Positions 6,785 through 14,711 are shown, numbered from the stretch's first letter. The stretch is 16,993 nt of DNA from CAZFAP01 sp964516325 (GCA_964516325.1 CAZFAP010000109.1:1-16993); one strand, 5' to 3'. Numbers and translations are program-made. Notes: a model not told the origin generated them from the sequence alone.

Positions 6785-9208
6785 TTACACATCCAGATTT
6801 CGTACCCAGCGGGCGCTCTGTTCGATGAACTCCCTCCGCGGCTCCACCTCCGTCCCCATGAGCATGGAGAAAGTCTCCTCCGCCGCGACAGCGTCCTCAA
6901 GGACGATTTTCAAGATGACCCGCTTGGCGGGGTCCATGGTGGTTTCCCACAACTGCTCCGGGTTCATTTCCCCGAGTCCCTTGTACCGCTGCAGACTGAT
7001 TCCCTTTCGTCCCAGACGCCGGATTGTCTCCACAAGCTCCTTGAGGGATTTGACTTCCGTAACTCCCTCGGAATGGGTCAGCCTGTACAGGGGGCGTTTC
7101 GCCTCGAAGAAGTGCTCGATATCCACATCGAGCTTGGCGAGAGCGTCCATCGCCTTCTCCAGTTCCCGGGACTCGAAAATCTCCTGGACCTTGATTCCGG
7201 TCTCGCCAGCTTCCTCTCCGTTCTCTTCATCCGACAGCACGACCATTTCGTGGCCCCGGTGCTCCTCCTCCGCGGCGGCGATTCGCCGGAGCTCCTCATC
7301 GCTGAACACGAATCGCTCATCCTCATTGACACTCACCCTGTAGAGGGGTAACTTGCCGGTCTTCTTGTCTCGGGAGCTGAGGTATTCCTGCGGGTCAATC
7401 CCTTTTCGGGAAACGATAGAGAGCAGGCTCTCGGCCTTGACAATCTCCGCGACGATTTTCTCGAGTTGATTGCAGGTAAGCTCCTTACCTCGACCGATCC
7501 TGTCCACTCGCAGCTCCTCCATTCCGTTGTGAAGGACGAAGGAGTCCATCTGCTGATCGTCCTGGACATAGACCTGCTTCTGGCCGGCCTTCACCCCGTA
7601 CAGCGGCGGCTGGGCAATGTAAACGTACCCTTTCCGAACCAGCTCCGGGAGCTGCCGGTAGAGGAAGGTGAGCAGCAGGGTCCGTATGTGAAGCCCGTCC
7701 ACGTCGGCGTCCGTCATGATGATGACCTTGCCGTAGCGGAGCTTGCTGATGTCAAACTCCTCATCGCCGACACCCGTCCCTAGCGCCATAATCATGGTGA
7801 GGATTTCTTCGTTTTTCAGGATTTTGTCAATCCGGGCTTTCTCAACGTTAAGAAGCTTCCCCCGGACAGGGAGAATGGCCTGGAATCGCCGGTCTCGCCC
7901 TTGCTTCGCGGAACCACCCGCGGAATCTCCCTCGACGATATACAGCTCACAAAGTTGCGGGTCCCTCTCCGCGCAATCGGCGAGCTTGCCCGGGAGAGAG
8001 CCGCTGTCCAAGGCGCCCTTGCGGCGGGTGAGGTCCCGGGCTTTTCTTGCGGCGTCCCTGGCTCTGGCCGCCAGGATGACCTTTTCCGCGATGTGCCTCG
8101 CAACGGATGGATTTTCCTCGAGGAAAGCCCCCAACTCGTCGTTGACAATGGATTCCACAATGCCAGCGACCTCGCTGTTCCCCAGCTTGGTCTTGGTCTG
8201 GCCCTCGAATTGAGGCTCAAGGACCTTGAGGCTCAGGATGGCGGTAAGTCCCTCCCGCATATCATCCCCCGAGGGCACGACCTTTTCGCTCTTGACCAGA
8301 TTATTGGCGCGAATGTAGTTGTTCATCGTGCGGGTAAGCGCGGAACGGAATCCGCTGAGGTGCGTTCCCCCCTCGGAGGTGTTGATGTTGTTCACGAAGG
8401 TGAGGACATTCTCCTGATACCCGTCGTTATACTGGATGGCGGCTTCCACATCCACCTCTTCTCTGGAGGCGTGGATGTAGATTGCTTTTTTGTGCAGCGA
8501 CGTTTTGTTGCGGTTGAGGTGCTCAACAAAGGAGACGATGCCCCCGGTGTACTTGAACTGATTCTCCTGTCCTGTTCGCTCGTCCTTGATGGTTATGAGC
8601 AGGCCGGGGTTGAGAAAAGCCAGCTCGCGGAGCCTTTCCGAGAGGGTACTGAAGCTGAAGTTGGCGTTTTCGCCAAAGATTTGTGTGTCCGCTTTGAACG
8701 TTACCTTCGTGCCGGTCTTCTTGCTCTTTCCGATGACCTCTAAGGAACTGGCTCGCTTCCCCCTTTCAAACCTCTGGTGATAGACTTTCTCGTCCCTTCG
8801 GACCTCTACCTCCAGCCATTCGGAAAGGGCGTTGACGACCGAGACACCGACCCCATGCAGCCCGCCGGAGACCTTATACGTCTTGTGGTCGAATTTGCCC
8901 CCGGAATGCAGTGTGGTCAGGACGACTTCGACGGCAGGCTTCTTCTCCGTGCGATGGATATCCACGGGGATGCCGCGGCCGTTATCCGTGACGGTGGCGC
9001 TGCCGTCCACGTGGACGACGACCTCAATCTTGGTGCAAAAGCCTGTCATGGCTTCGTCAACGCTGTTGTCCACCACCTCATAGACAAGGTGGTGCAAGCC
9101 CGCGGCGCCGGTGTCGCCGATGTACATGGCGGGCCGCTTTCGGACCGCGTCAATTCCACTGAGCACGGTTATCGTCGTAGCGTCATATCGTACCTGTCCC
9201 TTCTCCAT
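6785..9208 (-). CDS. gyrB: DNA gyrase subunit B
   Basis: 807 residues, the long form. The ATPase domain has Asn48 in EVVDNSVDEA, DNGRGIP (75-81) and the lid GGLHGVGVSVVNALS (115-129). The TOPRIM domain has EGDSAGGSAKQGRD (426-439) and TDADVDG (499-505), where the Glu and Asp residues bind Mg2+. An insertion of about 160 residues (~548-710) separates TOPRIM from the tail QRYKGLGEMNPEQLW, as in E. coli-type GyrB. The residue matching E. coli Lys447 is Arg449 (LPVRGKLL). The end IEQSARWVRNLDV is canonical. AGGAGG lies 8 bases before the ATG at 9208. The first 26 bases overlap the end of dciA, so the two are probably translationally coupled. The partner gyrA is on the opposite strand 1.4 kb away. 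Confidence 0.98.
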   Translation of the reverse strand: MEKGQVRYDATTITVLSGIDAVRKRPAMYIGDTGAAGLHHLVYEVVDNSVDEAMTGFCTKIEVVVHVDGSATVTDNGRGIPVDIHRTEKKPAVEVVLTTLHSGGKFDHKTYKVSGGLHGVGVSVVNALSEWLEVEVRRDEKVYHQRFERGKRASSLEVIGKSKKTGTKVTFKADTQIFGENANFSFSTLSERLRELAFLNPGLLITIKDERTGQENQFKYTGGIVSFVEHLNRNKTSLHKKAIYIHASREEVDVEAAIQYNDGYQENVLTFVNNINTSEGGTHLSGFRSALTRTMNNYIRANNLVKSEKVVPSGDDMREGLTAILSLKVLEPQFEGQTKTKLGNSEVAGIVESIVNDELGAFLEENPSVARHIAEKVILAARARDAARKARDLTRRKGALDSGSLPGKLADCAERDPQLCELYIVEGDSAGGSAKQGRDRRFQAILPVRGKLLNVEKARIDKILKNEEILTMIMALGTGVGDEEFDISKLRYGKVIIMTDADVDGLHIRTLLLTFLYRQLPELVRKGYVYIAQPPLYGVKAGQKQVYVQDDQQMDSFVLHNGMEELRVDRIGRGKELTCNQLEKIVAEIVKAESLLSIVSRKGIDPQEYLSSRDKKTGKLPLYRVSVNEDERFVFSDEELRRIAAAEEEHRGHEMVVLSDEENGEEAGETGIKVQEIFESRELEKAMDALAKLDVDIEHFFEAKRPLYRLTHSEGVTEVKSLKELVETIRRLGRKGISLQRYKGLGEMNPEQLWETTMDPAKRVILKIVLEDAVAAEETFSMLMGTEVEPRREFIEQSARWVRNLDV

Positions 9209-9542
9209 ACTCCTTTCCTCCTGAGCGCACCCTCCTGGTCGAAGCGCGGCTCAAGAAACGCAACTGTCGAACCTGCGGCGAACCGACGGCATGGTTCACC
9301 CGCCGGATGATTTCCTCCGAGCGAAATCTCGCCAGCTCCGCTGCCCAGACGGAACTGTCCACCGAAACCACGAGAAGACCATTGGTCAGGCGGAGGGGCT
9401 TGGCGTGAGCAGCAACCTCTGCCCCCACGGCCGACTCCCAGAGTTCAACGACCTTGTGGATCGGCGACTCGATTTGCCCCTTCAACACTCTTAGCAACGA
9501 GGGGATCACGTCGCCGAGCTTCACCCATTGTTGCGACGCCAT
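9183..9542 (-). CDS. dciA: DciA-type (DUF721) replicative helicase loader
   Basis: 119 residues. DciA proteins bind the replicative helicase DnaB and help load it at the origin in most bacteria that lack the phage-derived loader DnaC. The DUF721 pattern is visible: a central Trp in VVELWESAVGAEVAAHAKP, then LTNGLLVVSVDSSVWAAELA with the invariant-looking W-A-x-E-L, then a basic C-terminal stretch (LSRASTRRVRSGGK). The start ATG at 9542 follows a GGAGAAGGGTGAGG purine run on the minus strand. It lies 19 bases after dnaN and overlaps gyrB by 26 bases, the usual dnaN-X-gyrB position of this family. The symbol rests on family and context. Confidence 0.88.
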   Translation of the reverse strand: MASQQWVKLGDVIPSLLRVLKGQIESPIHKVVELWESAVGAEVAAHAKPLRLTNGLLVVSVDSSVWAAELARFRSEEIIRRVNHAVGSPQVRQLRFLSRASTRRVRSGGKEYGEGTGTI

Positions 9543-9561
9543 GCGCCCTCACCCTTCTCCG

Positions 9562-10668
9562 TTAGCTTTCTAGGTCTGGGAGTCGCATCGGCATGATCAA
9601 GTGCAGGAAGCCCTCGTCTCCCCGTATGACGCCCGGGCTGAGGGAGTCCGTTACCTCGAAGTTCACCTCCTCTTCATGCATGCAATTCAAAACATCTCGC
9701 AGGCACGTGGGATTGAACCCGATCATGAGGGGCTTGCCCTCGTACTTGATGGGCATCACGACCCGGGCTTCGCCAAGCTCCGGGGTGCTCGCCATGATGA
9801 TTAATTGCTCCTTGTCAAATCGCAATCTCACGGAGCTTGACTGTTCGCTGGTAAGGAGGCTCGCCTGCCGCACCATCGCAGAAAACTCCTCCCGATTCAA
9901 GACAGCTTTGGCCGCGGGGTTCTTTGGGATGACGCCTTCGTAGTCTGGAAACTTCGCGTCTATAAGTAAGGAAAGAAGACTGTCCGTGCCCACCCTAAAG
10001 CCAACCTGGTTGCCGAATACGAAGATGCTGACGTCCCCTTCATCACCGAGAAGCTTCTCCAGTTCTTCCACCGCTTTAATGGGGACAATAAGACTCCCCA
10101 CATAATCTTTTGCGACATCCACGTCATGCCCGATCCGGGACAATCTCCTGCCGTCCGTACCCACCAAGGAGAGGCGGCCATTCTCTATCGAGAAGTGCAT
10201 CCCGGTGAGAAAATGCCGAGGGTCCTCACGCGACACGGCAAACGAGGTCCTGTGGAGCATCTTCTTCAGCACAGTCTGGGAGATTACGAAAAGAGGTGCC
10301 CCTTCCAGCTCTGCGACTCTCGGGAATTCCTCTTTGGAGATACCAAGCACTTTGAAGAAGGACTCGCCGGCACGGATGCTCGCGACGTTCTCCGGGTCCA
10401 CCTCGACCTCAACCTCCCTGGGTGGCAGCTCGCGCATAATCGCGAAGAGGGTCCGAGCAGGAAGCGTGGATGCGCCGGACTCTATTACAGTCGCCGGCGT
10501 CTCGGAGCGAACTCCGATTTGGAGATTTGTTGTTGTCACGATGACTTTGCCGTTAAGCGCCTCCACGAGAGCATTCGCCAGGATGGAGAGCGTGCTTTTG
10601 GAGGCGACGATCGGATGAGTTTTCTGGAGTGAGGCAACCAGATCAACTGTTTGGGCCACAAACTTCAT
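9562..10668 (-). CDS. dnaN: DNA polymerase III beta subunit (sliding clamp)
   Basis: 368 residues from ATG 10668, typical for the family. The protein forms the ring that holds the replicative polymerase on DNA. The start is set by GGAGG at 10674-10678 (minus strand), five bases before the ATG of MKFVAQTVDLV; an in-frame GTG at 10680 overlaps that ribosome site and is rejected. Familiar landmarks are TLPARTLFAIMRELP, GISKEEFPRV, a middle-domain VGTDGRRLSRI, the third-domain KFPDYEGVIP, and the C-terminal LIMPMRL that lines the partner-binding cleft. It follows dnaA by 317 bases and has its own promoter candidate. Confidence 0.97.
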   Translation of the reverse strand: MKFVAQTVDLVASLQKTHPIVASKSTLSILANALVEALNGKVIVTTTNLQIGVRSETPATVIESGASTLPARTLFAIMRELPPREVEVEVDPENVASIRAGESFFKVLGISKEEFPRVAELEGAPLFVISQTVLKKMLHRTSFAVSREDPRHFLTGMHFSIENGRLSLVGTDGRRLSRIGHDVDVAKDYVGSLIVPIKAVEELEKLLGDEGDVSIFVFGNQVGFRVGTDSLLSLLIDAKFPDYEGVIPKNPAAKAVLNREEFSAMVRQASLLTSEQSSSVRLRFDKEQLIIMASTPELGEARVVMPIKYEGKPLMIGFNPTCLRDVLNCMHEEEVNFEVTDSLSPGVIRGDEGFLHLIMPMRLPDLES

Positions 10669-10985
10669 GGGATCCTCCACGATTGTTCCGAACTACTACT
10701 GCTTGTTCGAAAAGGTAGCTCTTGAAATCCGTCGCCGTAGTAGGCAGTGTGTGTATGTTGATGGTAAGCGTCCGTTGCGAACACCATCACCGTCGAGAAC
10801 TTGTGAGTACCATGTTGAAAAAACGACGGCGACACCTTGTCAACCATAAGCTATCCGAATGATAACATGATTTAGACCGAATGTGAACGAAATTTTTGAC
10901 AATGGACCTCTGTGAAGAACCCCCGGCACGTAAGCTGCAACGGCGGGACGACAGTGCTTGCAAGCGTTTGGAGTCTTGAGCACCG
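10669..10985. other. dnaA-dnaN intergenic region
   Basis: 317 bases without a gene. It holds the dnaN promoter, one DnaA-box-like TGTGAAGAA (10911-10919, one mismatch to TGTGNATAA), an AT-rich patch at about 10800-10915, and an inverted repeat CCGTCG/CGACGG (10790-10795, 10824-10829) in the dnaN leader. A T-run read on the minus strand (10819-10823 region) lies between the repeat arms. This region may belong to a split origin, but evidence is weaker than for the dnaA upstream side. Confidence 0.5.
10859..10887 (-). promoter_or_regulatory. dnaN promoter candidate with extended -10
   Basis: On the minus strand, TTCACA (10882-10887) and TATCAT (10859-10864) are 17 bases apart, and the -10 is extended as TGTTATCAT. 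Each hexamer has one mismatch to consensus. Transcription would start near 10852, giving dnaN a leader of about 180 bases. A second TTGACA (10838-10843) has only a poor -10 partner. Confidence 0.6.
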
Positions 10986-12350
10986 TCATGAGCCGCGGGA
11001 AAGCTCCTCCTTGAGGCGCTCGATGATGTCGCGGAGTTTCGGCTCGGACGGGAGCTTCCGAGCAATGAGGTTATGCGCGTGAATGACGGTAGCGTGGTTT
11101 CGCCCACCGAAAGCCTCCCCGATCTCCTGCAACGAGTGGGATGTGAGTTCCCGACAAAGGCTCATGGCAACCTGCCGCGGGTAGGCAATCGTTTTGGGCC
11201 TCCGCGGGCTTTTCATATCGGCAACGCGGATGTCGAACCGCTCCGCGACCTTTTTTTGGATGGCGTCTATCGTGATTGTGCGGGTATCCTGGTGTAGCAG
11301 GACATCTTTCAGCACGTGTTGAGCGAGTGCGACCGTGAGGGGCTGCTTGGTGACAGACGCATAGGACGCTACCCGGATCAGGGCGCCCTCCAGCTCGCGG
11401 ATGTTGCACCTGATCTTCTCTGCGATGAAGAAGGCGACGTCCTCGGGCAGTTTGATGCGCAGCAGCGGCGCGTTGTTGAGAAGGATGGCGGCCCGTGTCT
11501 CGAGGTCGGGCGCCTGGAGGTCCGCCACAACCCCTGACTGAAACCGGGACATGAGGCGCTCTTCCATGTTCGCCAGCTCCGTCGGCGGGCGGTCTGACGA
11601 GATGACAATCTGACTGCGGAGATCGAACAGCGCGTTGAACGTGTGGAAAAATTCCTCCTGGGTTCGTTCCTTTCCCGAAAGGAACTGGATATCGTCAATA
11701 AGTAAGGCGTTGACGTCCCGATAGCTCCGTCGGAATTGGTCCATCTTCTGGTTTTGGACGCTGTGGATGAGGTGGTTCGTGAAGGTTTCACTGGACACAT
11801 AGTGGATGCGGACGCCCTGGAGGTGCAACAGCATGTAGTGGCCGATCGCCTGCATCAGGTGCGTTTTGCCGAGCCCTACGCCCCCGTATATGAAGATTGG
11901 ATTGTACAGGCGCCCCGGGGTCTGCGCCGCGGCAAGGGAGGTCGCTCTTGCAAAGCTGTTGCAAGGCGCTTCAATGAAGTTCACGAACGTGTACTTCGGG
12001 TTGAGGTGGCTGCCGTTGTTGGAGTTGCCCCGGGGGCTTGGTGGCGATTCCGAAGCACCCCTGGACCTCCGCCGTTTGGGGGCAGCCACTATCGTGGAGC
12101 CGTTGTCGCCAGCAATTTCGATGGCGAACCGCGCGTCCGGCCCCGCAAGTTCGCGGAGCTTGCTCTGGATGAAAGGCCCGAAGTGATCTATCACCCAGTT
12201 CCTGTAAAAGATGCTGGGCACCTCAATCGTCAGGTCGGTCGCGCTGTCGTTTTTCAGCTTGCAGTCTCCGAACCAACGATCGAATGTGTCCTGTTGAACT
12301 TGGGCGCGGATGACGCCTATGATCGTGTCCCAATGGCCCGAGTGGCTCAA
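10986..12350 (-). CDS. dnaA: Chromosomal replication initiator protein DnaA
   Basis: 454 residues from a TTG start at 12348-12350. DnaA binds DnaA boxes and melts the origin using ATP. Domain I opens HWDTIIGVIRAQVQQDTFDRWF; a short basic linker (~90-115) follows; domain III has Walker A GGVGLGKTHLM, Walker B LLIDDIQFL and the arginine-finger segment EERLMSRFQSG; domain IV has the basic loop SPRRPKTIAYPRQVAM and the DNA-binding signature GGRNHATVIHAHN (Asn where Asp is usual). An in-frame GTG at 12383 would add 11 residues, but it has no ribosome site, while AAGGAGG (12356-12362) sits five bases before TTG. The GTG also overlaps a perfect DnaA box, consistent with that box being leader or promoter DNA. 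First gene of the minus-strand replication cluster. Confidence 0.97.
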   Translation of the reverse strand: MSHSGHWDTIIGVIRAQVQQDTFDRWFGDCKLKNDSATDLTIEVPSIFYRNWVIDHFGPFIQSKLRELAGPDARFAIEIAGDNGSTIVAAPKRRRSRGASESPPSPRGNSNNGSHLNPKYTFVNFIEAPCNSFARATSLAAAQTPGRLYNPIFIYGGVGLGKTHLMQAIGHYMLLHLQGVRIHYVSSETFTNHLIHSVQNQKMDQFRRSYRDVNALLIDDIQFLSGKERTQEEFFHTFNALFDLRSQIVISSDRPPTELANMEERLMSRFQSGVVADLQAPDLETRAAILLNNAPLLRIKLPEDVAFFIAEKIRCNIRELEGALIRVASYASVTKQPLTVALAQHVLKDVLLHQDTRTITIDAIQKKVAERFDIRVADMKSPRRPKTIAYPRQVAMSLCRELTSHSLQEIGEAFGGRNHATVIHAHNLIARKLPSEPKLRDIIERLKEELSRGS

Positions 12351-12355
12351 TGGTC

Positions 12356-12362
12356 CCTCCTT
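12356..12362 (-). promoter_or_regulatory. Strong dnaA Shine-Dalgarno that fixes the TTG start
   Basis: AAGGAGG on the minus strand, five bases before the TTG at 12350. It lies inside the frame extended from the upstream GTG, which is the main argument that the GTG is not used. Confidence 0.75.
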
Positions 12363-12375
12363 CTCGACGGAAGAG

Positions 12376-12384
12376 TTATCCACA
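12376..12384 (+). promoter_or_regulatory. Perfect DnaA box upstream of dnaA
   Basis: TTATCCACA matches the consensus DnaA box at all nine positions. It lies 26 bases upstream of the TTG start, so bound DnaA could act on the dnaA promoter or leader (autorepression) as well as at the origin. Confidence 0.85.
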
Positions 12385-12839
12385 GTGGTGTTCTAACATG
12401 CCTTGCGCGGCGTGGTTAGGCCTGCCGCCCGACGAGCGGCTCGCTGGAAGGAAGGACAACCGCAAAAGACATCGGCGACTCACACTGGCCTCGGACGCAA
12501 TCGCCTGCTACTACGAATATTGTGACTGCACCACCGGGCCTCGTGTGAATCCCAAAAATGAACGCCGAAGCGGTTGTTATCTCTTATCAAAAGGTCGGTC
12601 TCCCCCCGGCGAGCCTCCGCTCGGGAAACCCGTCGGGAACGCACAGGATATTCACAAGTTATTAACATGTCATTCTCTGTCCTGCGCTTCCCGCCGCGAG
12701 TATAGGAATGACGTTATAGGGTAGCAAGGAAATTTTAGCGGCTCCCATTTGATTCGGTATAAGATACGAGCTTATGGGCGGATGAAACGAAAGATTTTTT
12801 TCTGTTTCTCGCTCAGCGCGCCAGCATGCTTGATGAGAA

Positions 12840-12851
12840 ACGCCGCGGCGT
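12840..12851. promoter_or_regulatory. 12-bp perfect palindrome upstream of the sigma gene
   Basis: ACGCCGCGGCGT is a perfect palindrome 92 bases before the sigma factor ATG. It could be an operator for a dimeric regulator; nothing identifies the protein. The CCGCGG core also occurs in the palindrome at 2855-2866. Confidence 0.3.
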
Positions 12852-12943
12852 GAACGTAAGGCTTTTCTACATGGGAAGGCTGCGAGAAAGAATGAAGATT
12901 TCTTGCGAGTTTTGCATATTAAAGTGTGAGTAGGGCGCAGCTT

Positions 12944-13594
12944 ATGAGGGAAGACCCGCAAACGGAAGCCACGAGCGATGAGCAACTGATGGTCTCTGTG
13001 ATGGCTGGATCGGAGGAGGCGTTCGACGAGCTTGTCGGCCGGTACGCCAGCAAGATCACGAACTTCGTTCACCGACAGGTGTCGCACTTTGCGACGGCGG
13101 AGGAGCTGGCGCAGGACACCTTTCTGACGGTCTTCCGGAAGAGCCATACGTTCAAGCCGGGACACAAGTTCTCGTCGTGGCTGTATAAGATTGCGGTCAA
13201 CGTCTGCCGCATGCACTTTCGGAAGGCGAGGGGCGTTCCCCTTACGCTGTCCATCGAAGAGACGCAGGAAGACGGGGGGATGAGCCTGGAGAAAGTGCTG
13301 GTGGACGACGCGGAAGGACCGCTGGAGGCGTTGAGCCGCAAGGACGCGGAAGTGAAGCTGCGGGAGGCAATCCAGTCGCTCCCCGTGAAGCAGCGGCAGG
13401 TTTTCGCAATGAGTTACTACGAGGAGATGAGTTACGAGGAGATCGGCTGCCTGCTTGGCTGTTCGCCCGGAACGGTTGCCTCCCGGAAGCATGCGGCCGT
13501 CAAAAGGCTTGCCGCCAAGCTGAAAAAGCTGTCGCCGGGCTTGGCGTGGCTGGGCGAGCGCCGAGGGGCAGAAGGTGAGGCGGCTCAATGCTGA
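12944..13594 (+). CDS. ECF-type RNA polymerase sigma factor
   Basis: 216 residues from ATG 12944. The ATG is preferred to an in-frame GTG at 12926 because GAGTAGGG lies about 8 bases upstream and the GTG has no ribosome site. Sigma region 2 (~27-95) reads AFDELVGRYASKITNFV... AEELAQDTFLTVF...FSSWLYKIAVNVCRMHFRK, the core-binding and -10-reading part. Region 4 (~142-194) reads IQSLPVKQRQVFAMSYYEEMSYEEIGCLLGCSPGTVASR, a helix-turn-helix for the -35. Regions 1 and 3 are absent, as in ECF sigmas. The C-terminal tail beyond region 4 is short and low-complexity. The next gene, 55 bases on, encodes its likely anti-sigma factor, so it is probably held inactive at the membrane until an envelope signal comes. 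Confidence 0.95.
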   Translation: MREDPQTEATSDEQLMVSVMAGSEEAFDELVGRYASKITNFVHRQVSHFATAEELAQDTFLTVFRKSHTFKPGHKFSSWLYKIAVNVCRMHFRKARGVPLTLSIEETQEDGGMSLEKVLVDDAEGPLEALSRKDAEVKLREAIQSLPVKQRQVFAMSYYEEMSYEEIGCLLGCSPGTVASRKHAAVKRLAAKLKKLSPGLAWLGERRGAEGEAAQC

Positions 13595-13649
13595 CCGACG
13601 TTCGGGAAAGACCGAAGGAGAAGAGTTTTCAGGATCGAGGTGATCAAAC

Positions 13650-14588
13650 ATGAGATGCAGGAAGGTCGAGAAGCTACTGACGCGGTTCCTGGATGGAGAG
13701 CTGCCGGAGGAGACCCGCACTGCGGTTGCAGGACACGTGGAGGCGTGCGAGGAATGTGGAAGGCAGCTTGCTGAGGCGAAGAAGGTATTGGCGTGGGCGG
13801 GGTCGTGGCGAGCCCGCCAACCGTCGGCTCACTTCCTGACGCGGCTCAAGGCCCGCATCCGTGCGGGCGAGGAGCCCGCAACGCAGCCGCGGTCCCTGTG
13901 GCTTTCTCCGCGGAGGTTGGCGTTTGCGGGTGCTGCCACTATGTGTGTGGTTTTCCTGGCAGGTTATTTTGCGGGAATGCTGCTGTCTCCCGAAAAACAA
14001 CAGCCCGCGCCCGGGCAAGGCTTGCTTACGCGCAGGACGCCGCCGGGGACGGCTGTGGCAGCGGCAAAGGGCGATTCCCGGCCCCAGATCCTTGGCTTGC
14101 AGAGGATAAAGATGGTTTTCGGGAGCAAGCTGAGCGAGGCGGCGTACGAGCAGCTCAACGAGGTACAGCAGGTTCTTGCCGCTCGCGACGCCTCCGGTAA
14201 GGACCTGGCGATGGTGAAGGAGCTCCAGCGGGCGGAGCAGCTTGTGCGACAGGAAAGGTATGTGGAGGCGCAAGAGGTTCTCGAAGGGTTAGAGCAGCAA
14301 GACCCGGCTCACCCCCTTGTCGCCTACGCGAGGATGACCAGGATACTGGCGGAACCGGAGCACGGCTACGGGTCGGATTTGGTCCGGACTCTGTACGCAG
14401 GCCTCCTTCGGGAGACGGTTGGCGATCCGAACGAGTTCTACTCGCAGGTCAGTGCGTTCCCGACGCGGATGGCGGAGATGCGGGAGTACGGGTGGAAGAA
14501 GATTGTTGAATCGGCGGAGCAACTGAATCCTTTGAACACGCTGAACTACATCGAGAGGCGGCTGGCCGGCGGAGGCACGACGTTGTAG
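13650..14588 (+). CDS. Membrane anti-sigma factor with zinc-finger (ZAS) domain
   Basis: 312 residues. The N-terminal cytoplasmic domain (1-45) has Cys3 in MRCRKVEKLL, FLDGELP, and HVEACEEC, giving the H-x3-C-x2-C motif (His29, Cys33, Cys36) of zinc-binding anti-sigma domains that clamp ECF sigma factors. One membrane helix spans about 90-112 (LAFAGAATMCVVFLAGYFAG). The outer part (~115-312) is helical and charged, with a TPR-like stretch (ELQRAEQLVRQERYVEAQEVLEGLEQQDPAHPLVAYARM) and a long coiled end; it may sense the envelope signal or bind a partner. AGGTGATC lies 6 bases before the ATG. The gene directly follows the sigma factor. The outer domain is not recognised. Confidence 0.88.
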   Translation: MRCRKVEKLLTRFLDGELPEETRTAVAGHVEACEECGRQLAEAKKVLAWAGSWRARQPSAHFLTRLKARIRAGEEPATQPRSLWLSPRRLAFAGAATMCVVFLAGYFAGMLLSPEKQQPAPGQGLLTRRTPPGTAVAAAKGDSRPQILGLQRIKMVFGSKLSEAAYEQLNEVQQVLAARDASGKDLAMVKELQRAEQLVRQERYVEAQEVLEGLEQQDPAHPLVAYARMTRILAEPEHGYGSDLVRTLYAGLLRETVGDPNEFYSQVSAFPTRMAEMREYGWKKIVESAEQLNPLNTLNYIERRLAGGGTTL

Positions 14589-14611
14589 AAGGTTAAGGCT
14601 CACGTTCCATT

Positions 14612-14635
14612 CCGCAGGAGGCGATACTCCTGTGG
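14612..14635 (+). other. Hairpin between anti-sigma gene and exported-protein gene
   Basis: CCGCAGGAG (14612-14620) pairs with CTCCTGTGG (14627-14635), nine base pairs with one G-U and a six-base loop GCGATA. No T-run follows. It could partly terminate transcription or stabilise mRNA ends between the two genes. Confidence 0.45.
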
Positions 14636-14711
14636 ACGCGAGCGGAGGAAACGTACAACCGGCTGACGAGCGCAGGAATCTGCGAACCGGATAGTTCTGG
14701 AGGAAATGCTG

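Larger units (their letters stand above)
12351..12943. other. Putative oriC region between dnaA and the sigma factor gene
   Basis: About 590 bases between divergent genes. It contains the perfect DnaA box at 12376-12384 and, in an AT-rich patch, ATATTCACA (12648-12656) and TTATTAACA (12659-12667), each one mismatch from TTATNCACA, same orientation, starts 11 bp apart. A second AT-rich zone runs from about 12697 to 12820. Other contents are a C/G-rich inverted-repeat zone at about 12603-12640 and the palindrome at 12840-12851. Promoters for dnaA and the sigma gene must be here but none is clear; TATAAG at 12758-12763 is a weak -10 candidate on the plus strand. No gene is supported. Confidence 0.65.

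Noticed and set aside
10680..10680. GTG at 10680 as the dnaN start
   Set aside because: It overlaps the GGAGG ribosome site, which is well spaced for the ATG at 10668.
12577..12592. TTATCTCTT and TTATCAAAA as DnaA boxes
   Set aside because: They have four and two mismatches to TTATNCACA; such matches are expected by chance.
12662..13720. 352-codon minus-strand open frame across the sigma factor gene
   Set aside because: It is antisense to a clear ECF sigma factor, runs into the putative oriC, and its protein is low-complexity and unlike any known family.
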